From Halanaerobium sp964649895 (GTDB lineage: Bacteria; Bacillota; Halanaerobiia; Halanaerobiales; Halanaerobiaceae): DNA of 64,000 nucleotides. The stretch spans positions 62,001-126,000 of the forward strand of contig CAZYRX010000001.1 in NCBI GenBank assembly GCA_964649895.1, in the 5' to 3' direction. Below, one piece after another: positions 25,623 through 34,996 of this stretch (positions are counted from its first letter, which is position 1; each line of letters starts with the position of its first letter). Made by a program: the position numbers and the translations under genes. A model generated the notes under the pieces. It did no database searches. It was not told the origin of the DNA and saw only the letters and a program-made list of their open reading frames with translations.

Positions 25623-27074
25623 TTAATTAACCCTATCATAATCAACATTATTTTCTTTGAGAACTTCAGCTATCTTGTCTGCGGGTCCTACTATAACTGA
25701 CATAATTATTTCTGGATAAAGTTCATCAGCAAATATTTTCTGTACTTCTTCAGCCTCAAGCCCATTATACTGCTCAATAAATTTATTTATATATTGATCA
25801 GAATTATCGCGTATTTCTACCTCATATGCAATTTTATCAATAATATCAATATTTTCTTTATATGCTTTAGGAAAAATTGCATTGTAGAGATTTACATTTT
25901 CAAACAATTCTTTTTCTGTAAATGGCTCTTTACCAGATTTAATCAAATTCATCTCTTTTTTTACAGCTTCAATACTCTGATAAGAATTGGCGGGGTCTAC
26001 ACTCAAATTAACATAATAAACACCACCATATTTATGGTATTCTGTCTGAGAGTTTATACTATAAACATATCCTTTCTCACTCCTCAGATTTTCCATTAAC
26101 CTGCTGTTAAAACTACCACTTCCAAAAATTCTGTTCCCCATTAGGAACGCAACTTTTTTAGGGAATTTATCAGAATAAAAATTATAGCCAATTCTTATTT
26201 TAGCTTGTGTTGCATCTTCTTTATTAAGCAGAATTACTTTTCCATGATTTTGTGGATCTACATTTACATAATCAGAGTTGACTTCTATATTATTATTTTC
26301 CCAATCAGCAAAAGAGTCAACCAATATATTTTTCATCTCTTCTATATCAAAATCACCACTTAAAGACATAACCAGCTGATCTGGATTTATATTTTTCTGA
26401 TAAAATCGATCTAAATCAACAGGCCGAACATTATCTAAAAATTCTAAAACAAGATTATAATTATATTGATATCCATAAGGGTGTTCACCATAAATATTCT
26501 TGAAAAAATGCATATCTAATAATCCATCATCTCTATAAAACTGCTGTTTATAGTATTGAATATTTTCATTTACAGTTCTTGCAAAATAATCTCTATTAAA
26601 CTCTGGATTTTTCAAGATTTCAGCTGTAAGATTAATTAATTCTTCTTTCTCTGTACTTAAAGCATTCCCACTAATTCTATAATTATCGTAGTTAGAATTT
26701 ATTGAAAAAGATAGTGCATTCAGTTCTTTATACCCTGCCATTTCTTTTTCATCATAATTTTTTGTGCCTAGATTCATTAATTCTGTCATCAGAGAAGAAA
26801 TACCACTCTGCTCTTTATTCTCCTGACTAATACCACCTTCTATATATGCTCTAAGTTCAACAAGGGGTAATTCCGCATCTTCAACTAAATAAATTATCAT
26901 CCCATTATCAAGTTTGAGTTTAGAATAATTAGGATTATCGATATATGGAATTTCATTTACAGAATCAGCAAGTTCTGAGAATAATTCGGCACTAAACTCA
27001 GCTGCTGTAACTGAAGACAATGTAATTAATAATACTATTATAATAATTAATACATTAAATTTATTCTTAATCAC
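25623..27074 (-). CDS. M16 peptidase-family protein lacking the zinc site
   Basis: This 483-residue secreted protein has an N-terminal signal peptide (hydrophobic 8-24) and the paired M16 domains. Where active M16 enzymes have HxxEH, it has SSLMTEL, so it cannot bind zinc there and is probably a non-catalytic subunit. The C-terminal RxxY-type region (SRLMENLRSEKGYVYSI) is retained. The GTG start overlaps the stop of the active M16 gene by 4 nt, which suggests equal amounts and a heterodimer, as known for mitochondrial processing peptidase and some bacterial M16 pairs. Substrates would be peptides or small unfolded proteins in the envelope. Confidence 0.88.
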   Translation of the reverse strand: MIKNKFNVLIIIIVLLITLSSVTAAEFSAELFSELADSVNEIPYIDNPNYSKLKLDNGMIIYLVEDAELPLVELRAYIEGGISQENKEQSGISSLMTELMNLGTKNYDEKEMAGYKELNALSFSINSNYDNYRISGNALSTEKEELINLTAEILKNPEFNRDYFARTVNENIQYYKQQFYRDDGLLDMHFFKNIYGEHPYGYQYNYNLVLEFLDNVRPVDLDRFYQKNINPDQLVMSLSGDFDIEEMKNILVDSFADWENNNIEVNSDYVNVDPQNHGKVILLNKEDATQAKIRIGYNFYSDKFPKKVAFLMGNRIFGSGSFNSRLMENLRSEKGYVYSINSQTEYHKYGGVYYVNLSVDPANSYQSIEAVKKEMNLIKSGKEPFTEKELFENVNLYNAIFPKAYKENIDIIDKIAYEVEIRDNSDQYINKFIEQYNGLEAEEVQKIFADELYPEIIMSVIVGPADKIAEVLKENNVDYDRVN

Positions 27075-28453
27075 TTTTTACCACCTTCTTCATTCTTAGG
27101 AAGTATATAGCCTCTAGTTCGCTTTTCTTCTCGAAAATATTTCTCGGCAATCTCAATTATATCTTTTTCTGATAAATTATTTAAGATAGATATTTTCTTC
27201 TTTTGCAGTTCTGGATTTCCATAGTGGAGTTCATTTAATGCTGCATCATTAGCAATTTGATTGATGTTTTTTTGAGAAAAAATTAAAGATTTTTGATACT
27301 TCTTTTTTACCATTTCAAATTCTTCACTGCTTATCCCATTTTCAAATAGGTCAGTCATAACTTCTTGATAAGCCTTTTGAGCCTCATCAACTAGATTTTC
27401 TTCAGAAGGTATAAAATAGACTAAAGCAAAAGAAGGCACTCTAAGCTGATAAAGAAAAGCTCCACTGGCAATAATTAATTCTTCTTCTTTCTGCAGTTTT
27501 TCTTTTAAACGAGCACTCTGTTGATTTGCTAAAATATCAAGAAAAATTTCTAAACCAACTATATCCTTATCATTTCCTTTAGGAATTTTATATAACATCA
27601 GCGAATATGGAATTTGAGTATCTAAATAAACCTTATAAATTATTTCTTCTTTTTGTTCTGGAAATTTAAATGTTCTTTTTTGAAAATCATTTCTTTCTAT
27701 ATCAGAAAAATACTTTTCAGCAAGCACTTTTACATCTTCAGTTTTAACATCCCCGCTTAAAACAAGAAGCGCATTATTTGGAGCATAATATTTATTATAA
27801 TAATCCTCTAAATCTACAGCTGTTATACTCTCTATATCATCCATCCAACCAATTACATTATGTTCTAATGGAGAACCCTCAAAAGATGCTGCCTTAATTT
27901 CTTCAAAACCTTTATTGAAAATATTATTTTCTGTTCTCAGGCGTCTTTCCTGTTTGATAACTTCTTTTTCTCTAGCAATTTCCTGACTATCAAATTTCAA
28001 GTTTTTCATTCTATCTGCTTCTAGAGCCATAACAAGTTCAAGCATTGAAGAGGGAACTTCATGATAGTAATAAGTATAATCAAAGGTTGTAGCTGCATTA
28101 AGCTGGCCTCCAACTGATGAAATTAACTCATCTATTTTCCCATTGGGAACTGCTTCAGTACCTAGAAACATTGTGTGTTCCAAAAAATGAGAAATACCAG
28201 TTTTACCTTCAGGCTCATCAATAGAACCAACATTATAATAAATGGATAACTTCAACAGTGGAACATCATGATCCGGAAAAACCAGTATTTTCAAACCATT
28301 ATCCAACTGGAATTCCTGATATTCATATTCGGGTAAAGTTATATCTGCGGCAAAAATATGTGGCACAGAAAACACAAACAAAATCATCATTACTAAAAAT
28401 AGATTTAAGATATATTTATTGTTTCTTAGAGAATATTTAAATCTCATTTTCAC
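27071..28453 (-). CDS. Active M16 family zinc peptidase
   Basis: This 460-residue secreted protein has a signal peptide with a hydrophobic core at about 14-32. The inverted zinc motif HFLEH lies in GISHFLEHTMFLGT (about 83-96), with the third ligand expected in EREVIKQERR-like EIAREKEVIKQERR. It should cleave peptides outside the inner membrane. It pairs with the inactive homologue that follows with a 4-nt overlap. The GTG at 28453 has GGGGG 7 nt upstream. Its start lies inside the last codons of mobA, which is probably coincidental sharing of one transcript. Confidence 0.9.
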   Translation of the reverse strand: MKMRFKYSLRNNKYILNLFLVMMILFVFSVPHIFAADITLPEYEYQEFQLDNGLKILVFPDHDVPLLKLSIYYNVGSIDEPEGKTGISHFLEHTMFLGTEAVPNGKIDELISSVGGQLNAATTFDYTYYYHEVPSSMLELVMALEADRMKNLKFDSQEIAREKEVIKQERRLRTENNIFNKGFEEIKAASFEGSPLEHNVIGWMDDIESITAVDLEDYYNKYYAPNNALLVLSGDVKTEDVKVLAEKYFSDIERNDFQKRTFKFPEQKEEIIYKVYLDTQIPYSLMLYKIPKGNDKDIVGLEIFLDILANQQSARLKEKLQKEEELIIASGAFLYQLRVPSFALVYFIPSEENLVDEAQKAYQEVMTDLFENGISSEEFEMVKKKYQKSLIFSQKNINQIANDAALNELHYGNPELQKKKISILNNLSEKDIIEIAEKYFREEKRTRGYILPKNEEGGKK

Positions 28454-29063
28454 TTTTATTCCCCCTATCTTCTTCGAAAAAAGATTCTGCAGTTAATTTG
28501 TCTTCAGGGTGATTTATATTCAAAAACAATTTTTCAAGATTAAACTGCTTTTCTAATTCTGTTTCTTCAATGATTTTGACTTTGCTTTCACTATAAAAAG
28601 ATTTAATTCGTAAATTATTCTCTAAAATATTTTCTTTAATAAGAGACAAAACTCTTCTGTGATATAATGCAGCAAGAGGTTCAATATAACCATCTTTTTT
28701 TACAGCTGCAACATCAAAATCATCTTCCTTTATCTTCTTTAATAAAAAAGAAAAATATTTATTATTAACAAAAGGCATATCACACCCAACAATAAAATTA
28801 TATTCAGCATCCGAATAGTATAGTCCTGTATAGATCCCACCTAATGGACCTTTGTTTTTTATTATATCTTTTTTTATTACAGCATTATCTAAAAAATCAT
28901 AATCCCCATTGTTGGCTACTATAATAACCTCATCAAAAAAACTATTTAATTTAGAATAAATAATTTCTATTAGAGATTTGTTTTGAAAACATATTAAAGC
29001 CTTATCTTCTCCATAACGAGTACTATTACCTCCAGCCAACAAAACAGCATTAACTTTTGACAT
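28437..29063 (-). CDS. mobA: Molybdenum cofactor guanylyltransferase
   Basis: MobA transfers GMP to molybdopterin to make the dinucleotide cofactor used by the DMSO reductase family. The 208-residue product has the nucleotide-binding AVLLAGGNSTRYGEDKAL (about 6-23), NKGPLGGIYTGL (67-78), FIVGCDMPF (88-96) and the C-terminal FLNINHPED. GGAAGTGG lies before the ATG. It is separated from the main molybdopterin operon by valS and adjoins the M16 pair. Confidence 0.93.
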   Translation of the reverse strand: MSKVNAVLLAGGNSTRYGEDKALICFQNKSLIEIIYSKLNSFFDEVIIVANNGDYDFLDNAVIKKDIIKNKGPLGGIYTGLYYSDAEYNFIVGCDMPFVNNKYFSFLLKKIKEDDFDVAAVKKDGYIEPLAALYHRRVLSLIKENILENNLRIKSFYSESKVKIIEETELEKQFNLEKLFLNINHPEDKLTAESFFEEDRGNKSENEI

Positions 29064-29147
29064 GTGTCCACTTCCCGTATTTAAAGATATTTATTTTAAG
29101 TATCGAATTACAGCAGAAAAGTTTAGTTATTAATCAGAAGAAAAATA

Positions 29148-29537
29148 TCAGCGATCTTCTAATACATGCTCCAATCCCTGACCAAAAAGACACATTACAT
29201 GATCATCATCAAGTGAATAATAAACAGAGCGTCCCTCTTTACGATACTTAACCAGTTTATTATTGCGGAGCACTCTTAGTTGATGAGAAATTGCAGATGA
29301 ACTCATATCCAGCAGTTCAGAGAGATCACAGACACATAATTCTCTTTCTTTTAAAGCATACAATATTTTTATACGGGTGGGATCACTCATAGTTTTAAAA
29401 ATTTCTGCTAGATCATAAACTACATCTTCATCTAATTTCTTTTCCTCCATCAGCTTAACAACTTTTTTATTTGGATTAAAAACCTCACAAACATCACATA
29501 ATTTTTTTTGTTCTTTTAACATTTTTTCTTCTAACAT
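29148..29537 (-). CDS. cadC: CadC/SmtB-type ArsR family metal repressor
   Basis: This 129-residue winged-helix repressor has MSDPTRIKILYAL, the metal-sensing helix ELCVCDLSELLDMSSSAISHQL, and an N-terminal CDVCEVF. The CVC box plus the N-terminal cysteines fit the CadC class that senses Cd, Pb or Zn. A C-terminal DDDHVMCLFGQGLEHV could supply the second (alpha-5) zinc site. The ATG at 29537 has GGGGTG 7 nt upstream. It follows the P-type ATPase gene by about 110 nt in the same direction, the reverse of the usual cadC-cadA order. Metal binding would release it from an operator such as 31858-31881. Confidence 0.9.
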   Translation of the reverse strand: MLEEKMLKEQKKLCDVCEVFNPNKKVVKLMEEKKLDEDVVYDLAEIFKTMSDPTRIKILYALKERELCVCDLSELLDMSSSAISHQLRVLRNNKLVKYRKEGRSVYYSLDDDHVMCLFGQGLEHVLEDR

Positions 29538-29646
29538 TATTTTACACCCCAATCAATATACATCTTTTATAAAATATTTATACATAATTATTTATTATCT
29601 ATTTATAATTTATTTGTGATTGTAATATTACTTATTTATGACTTAA

Positions 29647-31833
29647 TTATGATTTTAAAATTCTCATTACATTAAATACTGCCATCAATGCTACACCAAC
29701 ATCTGCAAAAACTGCAGCCCACATGGAAGCCATACCAAAAATGCTTAATCCCATGACTAAAGCTTTAATACCAAGGGCCATAGCAATGTTTTGCCAGACA
29801 ATATTTTTAGTTTTTCTTGCAATTTTAAGTGCAGAAATAATTTTAGATGGTTCATCTGTCATTAAAACAATATCTGCTGCTTCTATTGCTGCATCAGATC
29901 CTAACCCTCCCATTGCAATACCTAAATCTGAGCGCGCTAATACAGGAGCATCATTAATACCATCACCTACAAATGCAAGTTTTGAACTTCTATTTAACAA
30001 TGATTCAACTTGTTCTACTTTTTGATCAGGAAGAAGTTCTGCATAATAATTATCAAGTCCTAGTTTCTTGGAAATATCTTCTGCAGAAGAATGATTATCT
30101 CCTGTTAACATTGCTATATTTTTTATATTCATTTCTTTCAATAAAGAAACTGTTTTAACAGCATCTTCTTTTAAAATATCGTTAATTAATATATATCCTA
30201 AATAATTATTATTTCTGGCTAAATATACCACAGTCCCTGCTTCTTTAACTTTCTCATACTCAATATTATTATTCTTCATCAGCCTTTCGTTTCCTGCTAA
30301 ATATCTACTTTCTCCAAGAAAGGCTTTAATTCCAGAACCAGATACCTCTTCATATTCACTATCAGCTGAATAATTTTTAAAATCGCCTGCTGCTTTGATT
30401 ATTGATTCAGCAATTGGATGATTAGAAAATTGCTCAACTGCTGCAGCTGTTTTTAAAAGCTTTTCTTTAGTTATCTCTCCAGTTGGGACAACTTTTATTA
30501 CCTCAAAGCTGCCCTTAGTAAGTGTTCCTGTTTTATCAAATACTACAGTGTCAACAGAATTTAAAGCTTCCAAATAGTTACCACCCTTGACCAGTATCCC
30601 ATTTTTTGAGGCAAGACCTATACCACCAAAAAATCCAAGTGGAATCGAAACTACTAATGCACATGGACAAGATACTACAAGAAAAATAAGGGCCCGATAA
30701 AACCAGGTATTAAACGAAGCTCCTGTGAACAAAGGTGGTAAAACAGCAACTAATAATGCTGTAAATACCACAAATGGAGTATAATATCTAGAAAATCTAG
30801 TTATAAACTTTTCGGTTGGAGCTTTTTTGGATGAAGCATTTTCAACGAGATTTAAAATCTTACTTACTGCTGAATCTTGGTATTTCTCTGTAACTTCTAT
30901 AGTTAAAAGCTTATTAAGATTAACCATCCCACTTAATACTTGATCTCCGGATTCTACTTCTCTAGGCATTGATTCTCCGGTTAAGGCTGAGGTTTCAAGA
31001 GAGGAACTTCCTTTCTTTATCCTCCCGTCAACTGGAATTTTCTCACCTGCTTTTACTGCAATCAAATCACCAATATTTAAATCCGAAGGTGAGACTCTTA
31101 TAATTTTATCATCTTTTATTAAATTTGCATATTCAGCCTGTATATCCATTAAAGACTTGATTGAGCGTCTGGAATCATCTACAGCTTTATCCTGAAACAT
31201 CTCTCCAATCATGTAGAAAAGCATAACTGCAACAGCTTCAGGATATTCTCTAATTCCAAAAGCACCTAAAGTAGCTATGACCATCAAAAAATTTTCATCA
31301 AATATTTGAGCTTTACCTATATTTTTTAGAGCTGCAGTTAAAACAGGCCATCCAATAAGTAGATAAGAACTAATATATAGTGGAAGTGATAGATTTTCAA
31401 AAATTGAGTTTTCAAAATAACTTAATTCTGAAAACAATAATGCTGTGATAAATAAAATTGTTCCAATTAATAGTTCTTTTTTTGAATATATATAATCTAA
31501 GAACGATAAACTTTCTTTTCTTTTGTTTTCCACTTTACCATTTTTTCTTTTTACTTTAACTCCTGGCTCAATTCTATCAGATATTTTCTGAAGTTCTTTT
31601 TCTATTTTTTCAAGTTTATTTTTATCACCACTTAAATTAAGGGTTGATGTAGCAAAATTCAATTCGACTTTATCAAGCCCTTCAATGTTCTTGATTTCAT
31701 CTTCAATTTTTAATGCACAGTTTGAACAATTAAGTCCTTCTAATTCAAACTGTTCTAATTTTTTATTATCGAGATTTTTTCTTTCTTTATCCTGATTATT
31801 ATTTTCTTTTTTCAAACTCATTAGTTCAGACAT
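29647..31833 (-). CDS. cadA: Cd2+/Zn2+/Pb2+-exporting P1B-type ATPase
   Basis: This 728-residue ATPase exports divalent soft metals. It has an N-terminal heavy-metal-associated domain with GLNCSNCALKIE (about 34-45), membrane helices, the TGES phosphatase motif (LTGESMPRE), the CPC ion site in VVSCPCALVVS, the phosphorylation site DKTGTLTKG, the HP dipeptide NHPIAESI, and the hinge GDGINDAPVLA. CPC with a single HMA domain fits the Zn/Cd/Pb class. AGGAGG precedes the ATG. The operator-like inverted repeat just upstream and the CadC gene downstream point to metal-induced expression. Confidence 0.95.
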   Translation of the reverse strand: MSELMSLKKENNNQDKERKNLDNKKLEQFELEGLNCSNCALKIEDEIKNIEGLDKVELNFATSTLNLSGDKNKLEKIEKELQKISDRIEPGVKVKRKNGKVENKRKESLSFLDYIYSKKELLIGTILFITALLFSELSYFENSIFENLSLPLYISSYLLIGWPVLTAALKNIGKAQIFDENFLMVIATLGAFGIREYPEAVAVMLFYMIGEMFQDKAVDDSRRSIKSLMDIQAEYANLIKDDKIIRVSPSDLNIGDLIAVKAGEKIPVDGRIKKGSSSLETSALTGESMPREVESGDQVLSGMVNLNKLLTIEVTEKYQDSAVSKILNLVENASSKKAPTEKFITRFSRYYTPFVVFTALLVAVLPPLFTGASFNTWFYRALIFLVVSCPCALVVSIPLGFFGGIGLASKNGILVKGGNYLEALNSVDTVVFDKTGTLTKGSFEVIKVVPTGEITKEKLLKTAAAVEQFSNHPIAESIIKAAGDFKNYSADSEYEEVSGSGIKAFLGESRYLAGNERLMKNNNIEYEKVKEAGTVVYLARNNNYLGYILINDILKEDAVKTVSLLKEMNIKNIAMLTGDNHSSAEDISKKLGLDNYYAELLPDQKVEQVESLLNRSSKLAFVGDGINDAPVLARSDLGIAMGGLGSDAAIEAADIVLMTDEPSKIISALKIARKTKNIVWQNIAMALGIKALVMGLSIFGMASMWAAVFADVGVALMAVFNVMRILKS

Positions 31834-31857
31834 TATAAAATCCTCCTATGTATTTAT

Positions 31858-31881
31858 TATACTTGAACAATTATTCATATA
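31858..31881 (-). promoter_or_regulatory. Candidate CadC/SmtB operator upstream of cadA
   Basis: TATATGAATAATTGTTCAAG followed by TATA forms an imperfect inverted repeat whose core TGAATAATTGTTCA fits the ArsR/SmtB family pattern TGAAyA-TGTTCA. It lies about 25 nt upstream of the cadA start codon. Confidence 0.5.
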
Positions 31882-31930
31882 TTCATTAATTAGATTATAT
31901 TTAATAAATCTAGTTTCGTCAAGTCTAAGA

Positions 31931-31970
31931 AAAGAAAAACTCCCTATTACATATTATTGTAATAGGGAGT
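31931..31970 (-). terminator. Terminator of the LysM/M23 peptidase gene
   Basis: A perfect 13-bp stem (31939-31951 with 31958-31970, loop 6 nt) is followed on the minus strand by GTTTTTCTTTTC, a good intrinsic terminator. Confidence 0.8.
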
Positions 31971-32042
31971 CTTGAAATTCTATTAATTTTTAATTCGAAA
32001 AAAATTATTTGCTTAACAGATAAAACTTGAGTCATCAAAATG

Positions 32043-33140
32043 TTATTTATTTAAATAACTAAGTGGATTTTCTGGTCTACCGTTCACCTGAACTTCAAAG
32101 TGCAGATGTGGTCCTGTAGAATTACCGGTATTACCGGAACGAGATATCAGCTCTCCTTTACCTACCATTTCTCCTTCTCTCACAAGAAGTTTTGAATTAT
32201 GAGCATAAAGTGTTCTTAATCCCTTTTGATGTTCAACTATCACAACTTTACCATATCCACCAGCCCAACCACTGTAAACTACTCTACCTGAACTAACTGC
32301 TCTTATTGGACTTCCCATAGGTGCAGCAAAATCTATTCCTTCATGCATTCTACCCCATCTTGGCCCATAATATGATGTGATTCTAGTTTTTATTGGATAC
32401 ATAAACTTTTTTTCAAGTCTATCTCTATAACTGAATTCTGGTTTAGCCCCTCTTAAAATAAGTGTTTGATCTATTTTTAGATTTGATGCACTTTTTATAT
32501 TATTATCTTTAAGAATGTTTTGAGCACTAATATTAAATTTATCAGCAATGCTCGAAATACTTTCTCCAGGTGAAACTCTGTATAAAATACCCTTAACCGG
32601 CAGTATTTGAAATTCTTGACCTGGTTTTATACTGTTCATATTGCTTATATTATTAGCCCCAATTAGTGAGTCAATATTTATGCCATGTTTTTGAGCTATA
32701 TCCCAGAGAGTTTCTCCACTTCTCACAGTATGTACTTTAATCCTATCAATTAAATGTGGTGCTTCTTTCTGCTGAAAAACACCATCTTCATCTTTGCGGT
32801 TATCTGGTACTGGATTCTCGCCCCGCAATTCTGAACTGCTTTTGTTATTTTTTTGATTTACGGTCAATTCCTGGTCATTTGTTTCTATATTTTTAGACGC
32901 TGAGTTTGTATCATTATTTTGAATTTCTCTAAGAGAATTTTTTTCAGTTAATGATGATTGATTATTTATGCTTTGTGATGTGCTTGTCTGCTTATTATTA
33001 AAAGCTGAACTACTCTGCAATTTTTGCTGGCCCATATTAACTGGAGCTCTACCTCCAACATTTACAGAACCACTGTAAGCAGAAAATGTTAATAAAATAA
33101 AAATAATGAAAAACCCTGTTAAGCGATCTCTTCTTTTCAA
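32043..33140 (-). CDS. LysM and M23 (LytM-type) murein endopeptidase
   Basis: This 365-residue envelope protein has an N-terminal hydrophobic signal segment (about 9-24), a Ser/Asn/Gln-rich linker (30-130), two LysM peptidoglycan-binding domains (HTVRSGETLWDIAQ, about 137-180, and YRVSPGESISSIAD, about 187-230), and a C-terminal M23 domain. The zinc ligands are visible in RMHEGIDFAAP and HLHFEVQ, with YAH between. Such proteins cut peptidoglycan cross-links or, if inactive, activate amidases; this one keeps all ligands. The gene is monocistronic, with its own terminator. Confidence 0.93.
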   Translation of the reverse strand: MKRRDRLTGFFIIFILLTFSAYSGSVNVGGRAPVNMGQQKLQSSSAFNNKQTSTSQSINNQSSLTEKNSLREIQNNDTNSASKNIETNDQELTVNQKNNKSSSELRGENPVPDNRKDEDGVFQQKEAPHLIDRIKVHTVRSGETLWDIAQKHGINIDSLIGANNISNMNSIKPGQEFQILPVKGILYRVSPGESISSIADKFNISAQNILKDNNIKSASNLKIDQTLILRGAKPEFSYRDRLEKKFMYPIKTRITSYYGPRWGRMHEGIDFAAPMGSPIRAVSSGRVVYSGWAGGYGKVVIVEHQKGLRTLYAHNSKLLVREGEMVGKGELISRSGNTGNSTGPHLHFEVQVNGRPENPLSYLNK

Positions 33141-33392
33141 TTTATTTCTCCACCTTTATATGTATTTGCATAAATTATCAACATAAGCTAAATATGTTAT
33201 TCCTTATATTATTATAACAAAGATTTAGAAATATTAAAAGCAGTTTAAAGAGGTAATTGTAAAAAATACAGCAAAATATTAATAAAATTGAATATTAAGC
33301 GATTTTAAGAAGGAATAGTGCTATTTAAAGAGAAAAATAAATAATAAGTACTATTTTATTAGGCTAAATATATATGGAAGGATGATTTATTA

Positions 33393-33650
33393 ATGAATGA
33401 ACTATACGAACTTGTTTTATATTATTATCCAGCATGTCCTTACTGTAGAAAAGTAACACGTTTTATAGATAAACATGATTTTGACATTGAATTAAAAAAT
33501 ATTAATCAAGACCCTGAGGCAGAAAAAACTCTAATTGAAGTTGGAGGTAAAAGACAGGTTCCGTGTTTGTTTATTAATGGTGAACCCTTGTATGAATCAG
33601 ATGATATTATTAGATGGCTGGATCAGAATATGATCAAAAATGATAATTAA
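33393..33650 (+). CDS. Glutaredoxin-like thiol oxidoreductase
   Basis: This 85-residue protein has the glutaredoxin fold with a CPYC active site in YYYPACPYCRKVTRFI (about 10-25), the cis-proline region KRQVPCLFINGEPLYESDDI (52-71) and a C-terminal helix. It is cytoplasmic. An extra cysteine sits directly after the cis-proline (VPC), where it could join a three-cysteine relay. The two half-permease genes follow about 100 nt downstream on the same strand, so a link to transport of a sulfur, selenium or arsenic compound is possible (inference). Confidence 0.9.
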   Translation: MNELYELVLYYYPACPYCRKVTRFIDKHDFDIELKNINQDPEAEKTLIEVGGKRQVPCLFINGEPLYESDDIIRWLDQNMIKNDN

Positions 33651-33753
33651 TTTATAGCTATATTTATTTTTCTAGATATTGTGTGAGCTAAAGCACAGAG
33701 TTGAACTTTTATTAATCATATAATAAAAGATGTTATTGTATGAGAGGAGGAAG

Positions 33754-34257
33754 TTGTTTGTTCAACTTAAAACAATTATGATATATTTATTTACAGGAGT
33801 TTTAACAATTATATTATTTATTATTGATCAAGAAAAAACTACTAAAGGTGTAAAATTAGGAATTAAAAAAATCAGAAAAAATTCACCGGTTTTTTTAAAT
33901 ATGATTATTCTGGTGGCTTTTTCACTTTATTTTATTTCCGATGATTTAATTATTAAATATTTAGGAGAGGGTAGTGGTTTTATCGGTATGGGAATTGCTA
34001 GCTTTTTTGGCTCAATAACCTTTATGCCAGGTTTTGTAGCTTTTCCCCTTGCTGGTATACTTATAGAAAAAGGTGTAAGTTATTCAGTTATTGCAGCTTT
34101 TTCTACTACATTAATGATGGTTGGAATTATAACTTATCCAGTAGAAAAAGAATTTTTTGGTGTTAAAATAACCTTAATTAGAAATATTTTGAGTTTGCTT
34201 ATCGCAGTAATTGTTTCAATTTCAATAGGCTTCTTCTATAGGGAGCTGGTATTATAA
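33754..34257 (+). CDS. Half-size permease (ArsP/YraQ-like), first of a pair
   Basis: This ~167-residue protein has about five hydrophobic segments. Its central motif FMPGFVAFPLAGILIEKGVS recurs in the next gene as VGGLYVAFPVSTALYKKGAS, so the two are homologous halves. Predicted permeases of the ArsP/YraQ group carry both halves in one chain. AGGAGGAAG immediately precedes the TTG at 33754, which is the likeliest start; an ATG at 33730 reads through the ribosome-binding site. The stop codon overlaps the next ATG by one base. Substrate unknown. Confidence 0.75.
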   Translation: MFVQLKTIMIYLFTGVLTIILFIIDQEKTTKGVKLGIKKIRKNSPVFLNMIILVAFSLYFISDDLIIKYLGEGSGFIGMGIASFFGSITFMPGFVAFPLAGILIEKGVSYSVIAAFSTTLMMVGIITYPVEKEFFGVKITLIRNILSLLIAVIVSISIGFFYRELVL

Positions 34258-34775
34258 TGAGAAGACATCTTAAAGATTATATCTTTGCCATTTTATTTGC
34301 TGTCTTTATTATATTTAGTTTTCTATTTGGTTTAGAAGCTGGTAGAGGAATTTTTGATAACTTTTTTTCTTTTTTCTTAACCATGATCAAATTTATACCA
34401 GCAGTATTTATTTTAATCGGTTTGTTTGATGTCTGGGTAGATAAAAAACTAATTGAAAAACATTTGGGAGAAAATGCAAATTTTATGTCATATATCTGGG
34501 CACTACTTTTTGCGAGTACTACAGTCGGAGGATTATATGTGGCTTTTCCTGTATCTACTGCTTTATATAAAAAAGGAGCCAGCCCCAGAATAATATTCAC
34601 CTATATTGGAGCTGCCGCTATCTGTAGAATCCCGATGACTTTATTTGAAGCAAGCTATGTTGGTATAAAATTTACTGTTTTAAGATGGGTAATTTCTATC
34701 CCACTTGTTATTATAAGCAGTATAATCTTAGAAAAAATGCTTTCAGATATCGAACTAGCAAAAATTGGCGAGTAA
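34257..34775 (+). CDS. Half-size permease (ArsP/YraQ-like), second of a pair
   Basis: This 172-residue membrane protein has about five hydrophobic segments and the motif VAFPVSTALYKKGAS that matches its partner. It also has AAAICRIPMTLFEAS with a cysteine in a membrane segment, not present in the first half. The ATG overlaps the partner's stop codon, so translation is coupled and a heterodimer is likely. Related single-chain permeases move organo-arsenicals or are uncharacterised. A hairpin at 34845-34893 ends the transcript. Confidence 0.75.
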   Translation: MRRHLKDYIFAILFAVFIIFSFLFGLEAGRGIFDNFFSFFLTMIKFIPAVFILIGLFDVWVDKKLIEKHLGENANFMSYIWALLFASTTVGGLYVAFPVSTALYKKGASPRIIFTYIGAAAICRIPMTLFEASYVGIKFTVLRWVISIPLVIISSIILEKMLSDIELAKIGE

Positions 34776-34844
34776 ATATTTCAGAATCTTAAAATCCACA
34801 AAATTAATTTTAGCCTATTTAATAATTTTTCTGTATTAAAATGA

Positions 34845-34893
34845 AATCCCCTTTTCTTAAACAGATATTTATTCTGTATAAGCTAGGGGGATT
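34845..34893. terminator. Long hairpin between permease and rpiA genes
   Basis: AATCCCC (34845-34851) pairs with GGGGATT (34887-34893), and an inner ACAGA/TCTGT stem stacks within. T-rich sequence follows on the plus strand. It separates two convergent genes. Confidence 0.6.
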
Positions 34894-34996
34894 AATCTCT
34901 TTATTTTCTAAATATTTTTTAAGATTTTTAATTTAACTTTAAACATATCTAGATATTATAAGAACAACACTTATTTAACTATGGTATATTAAAATT

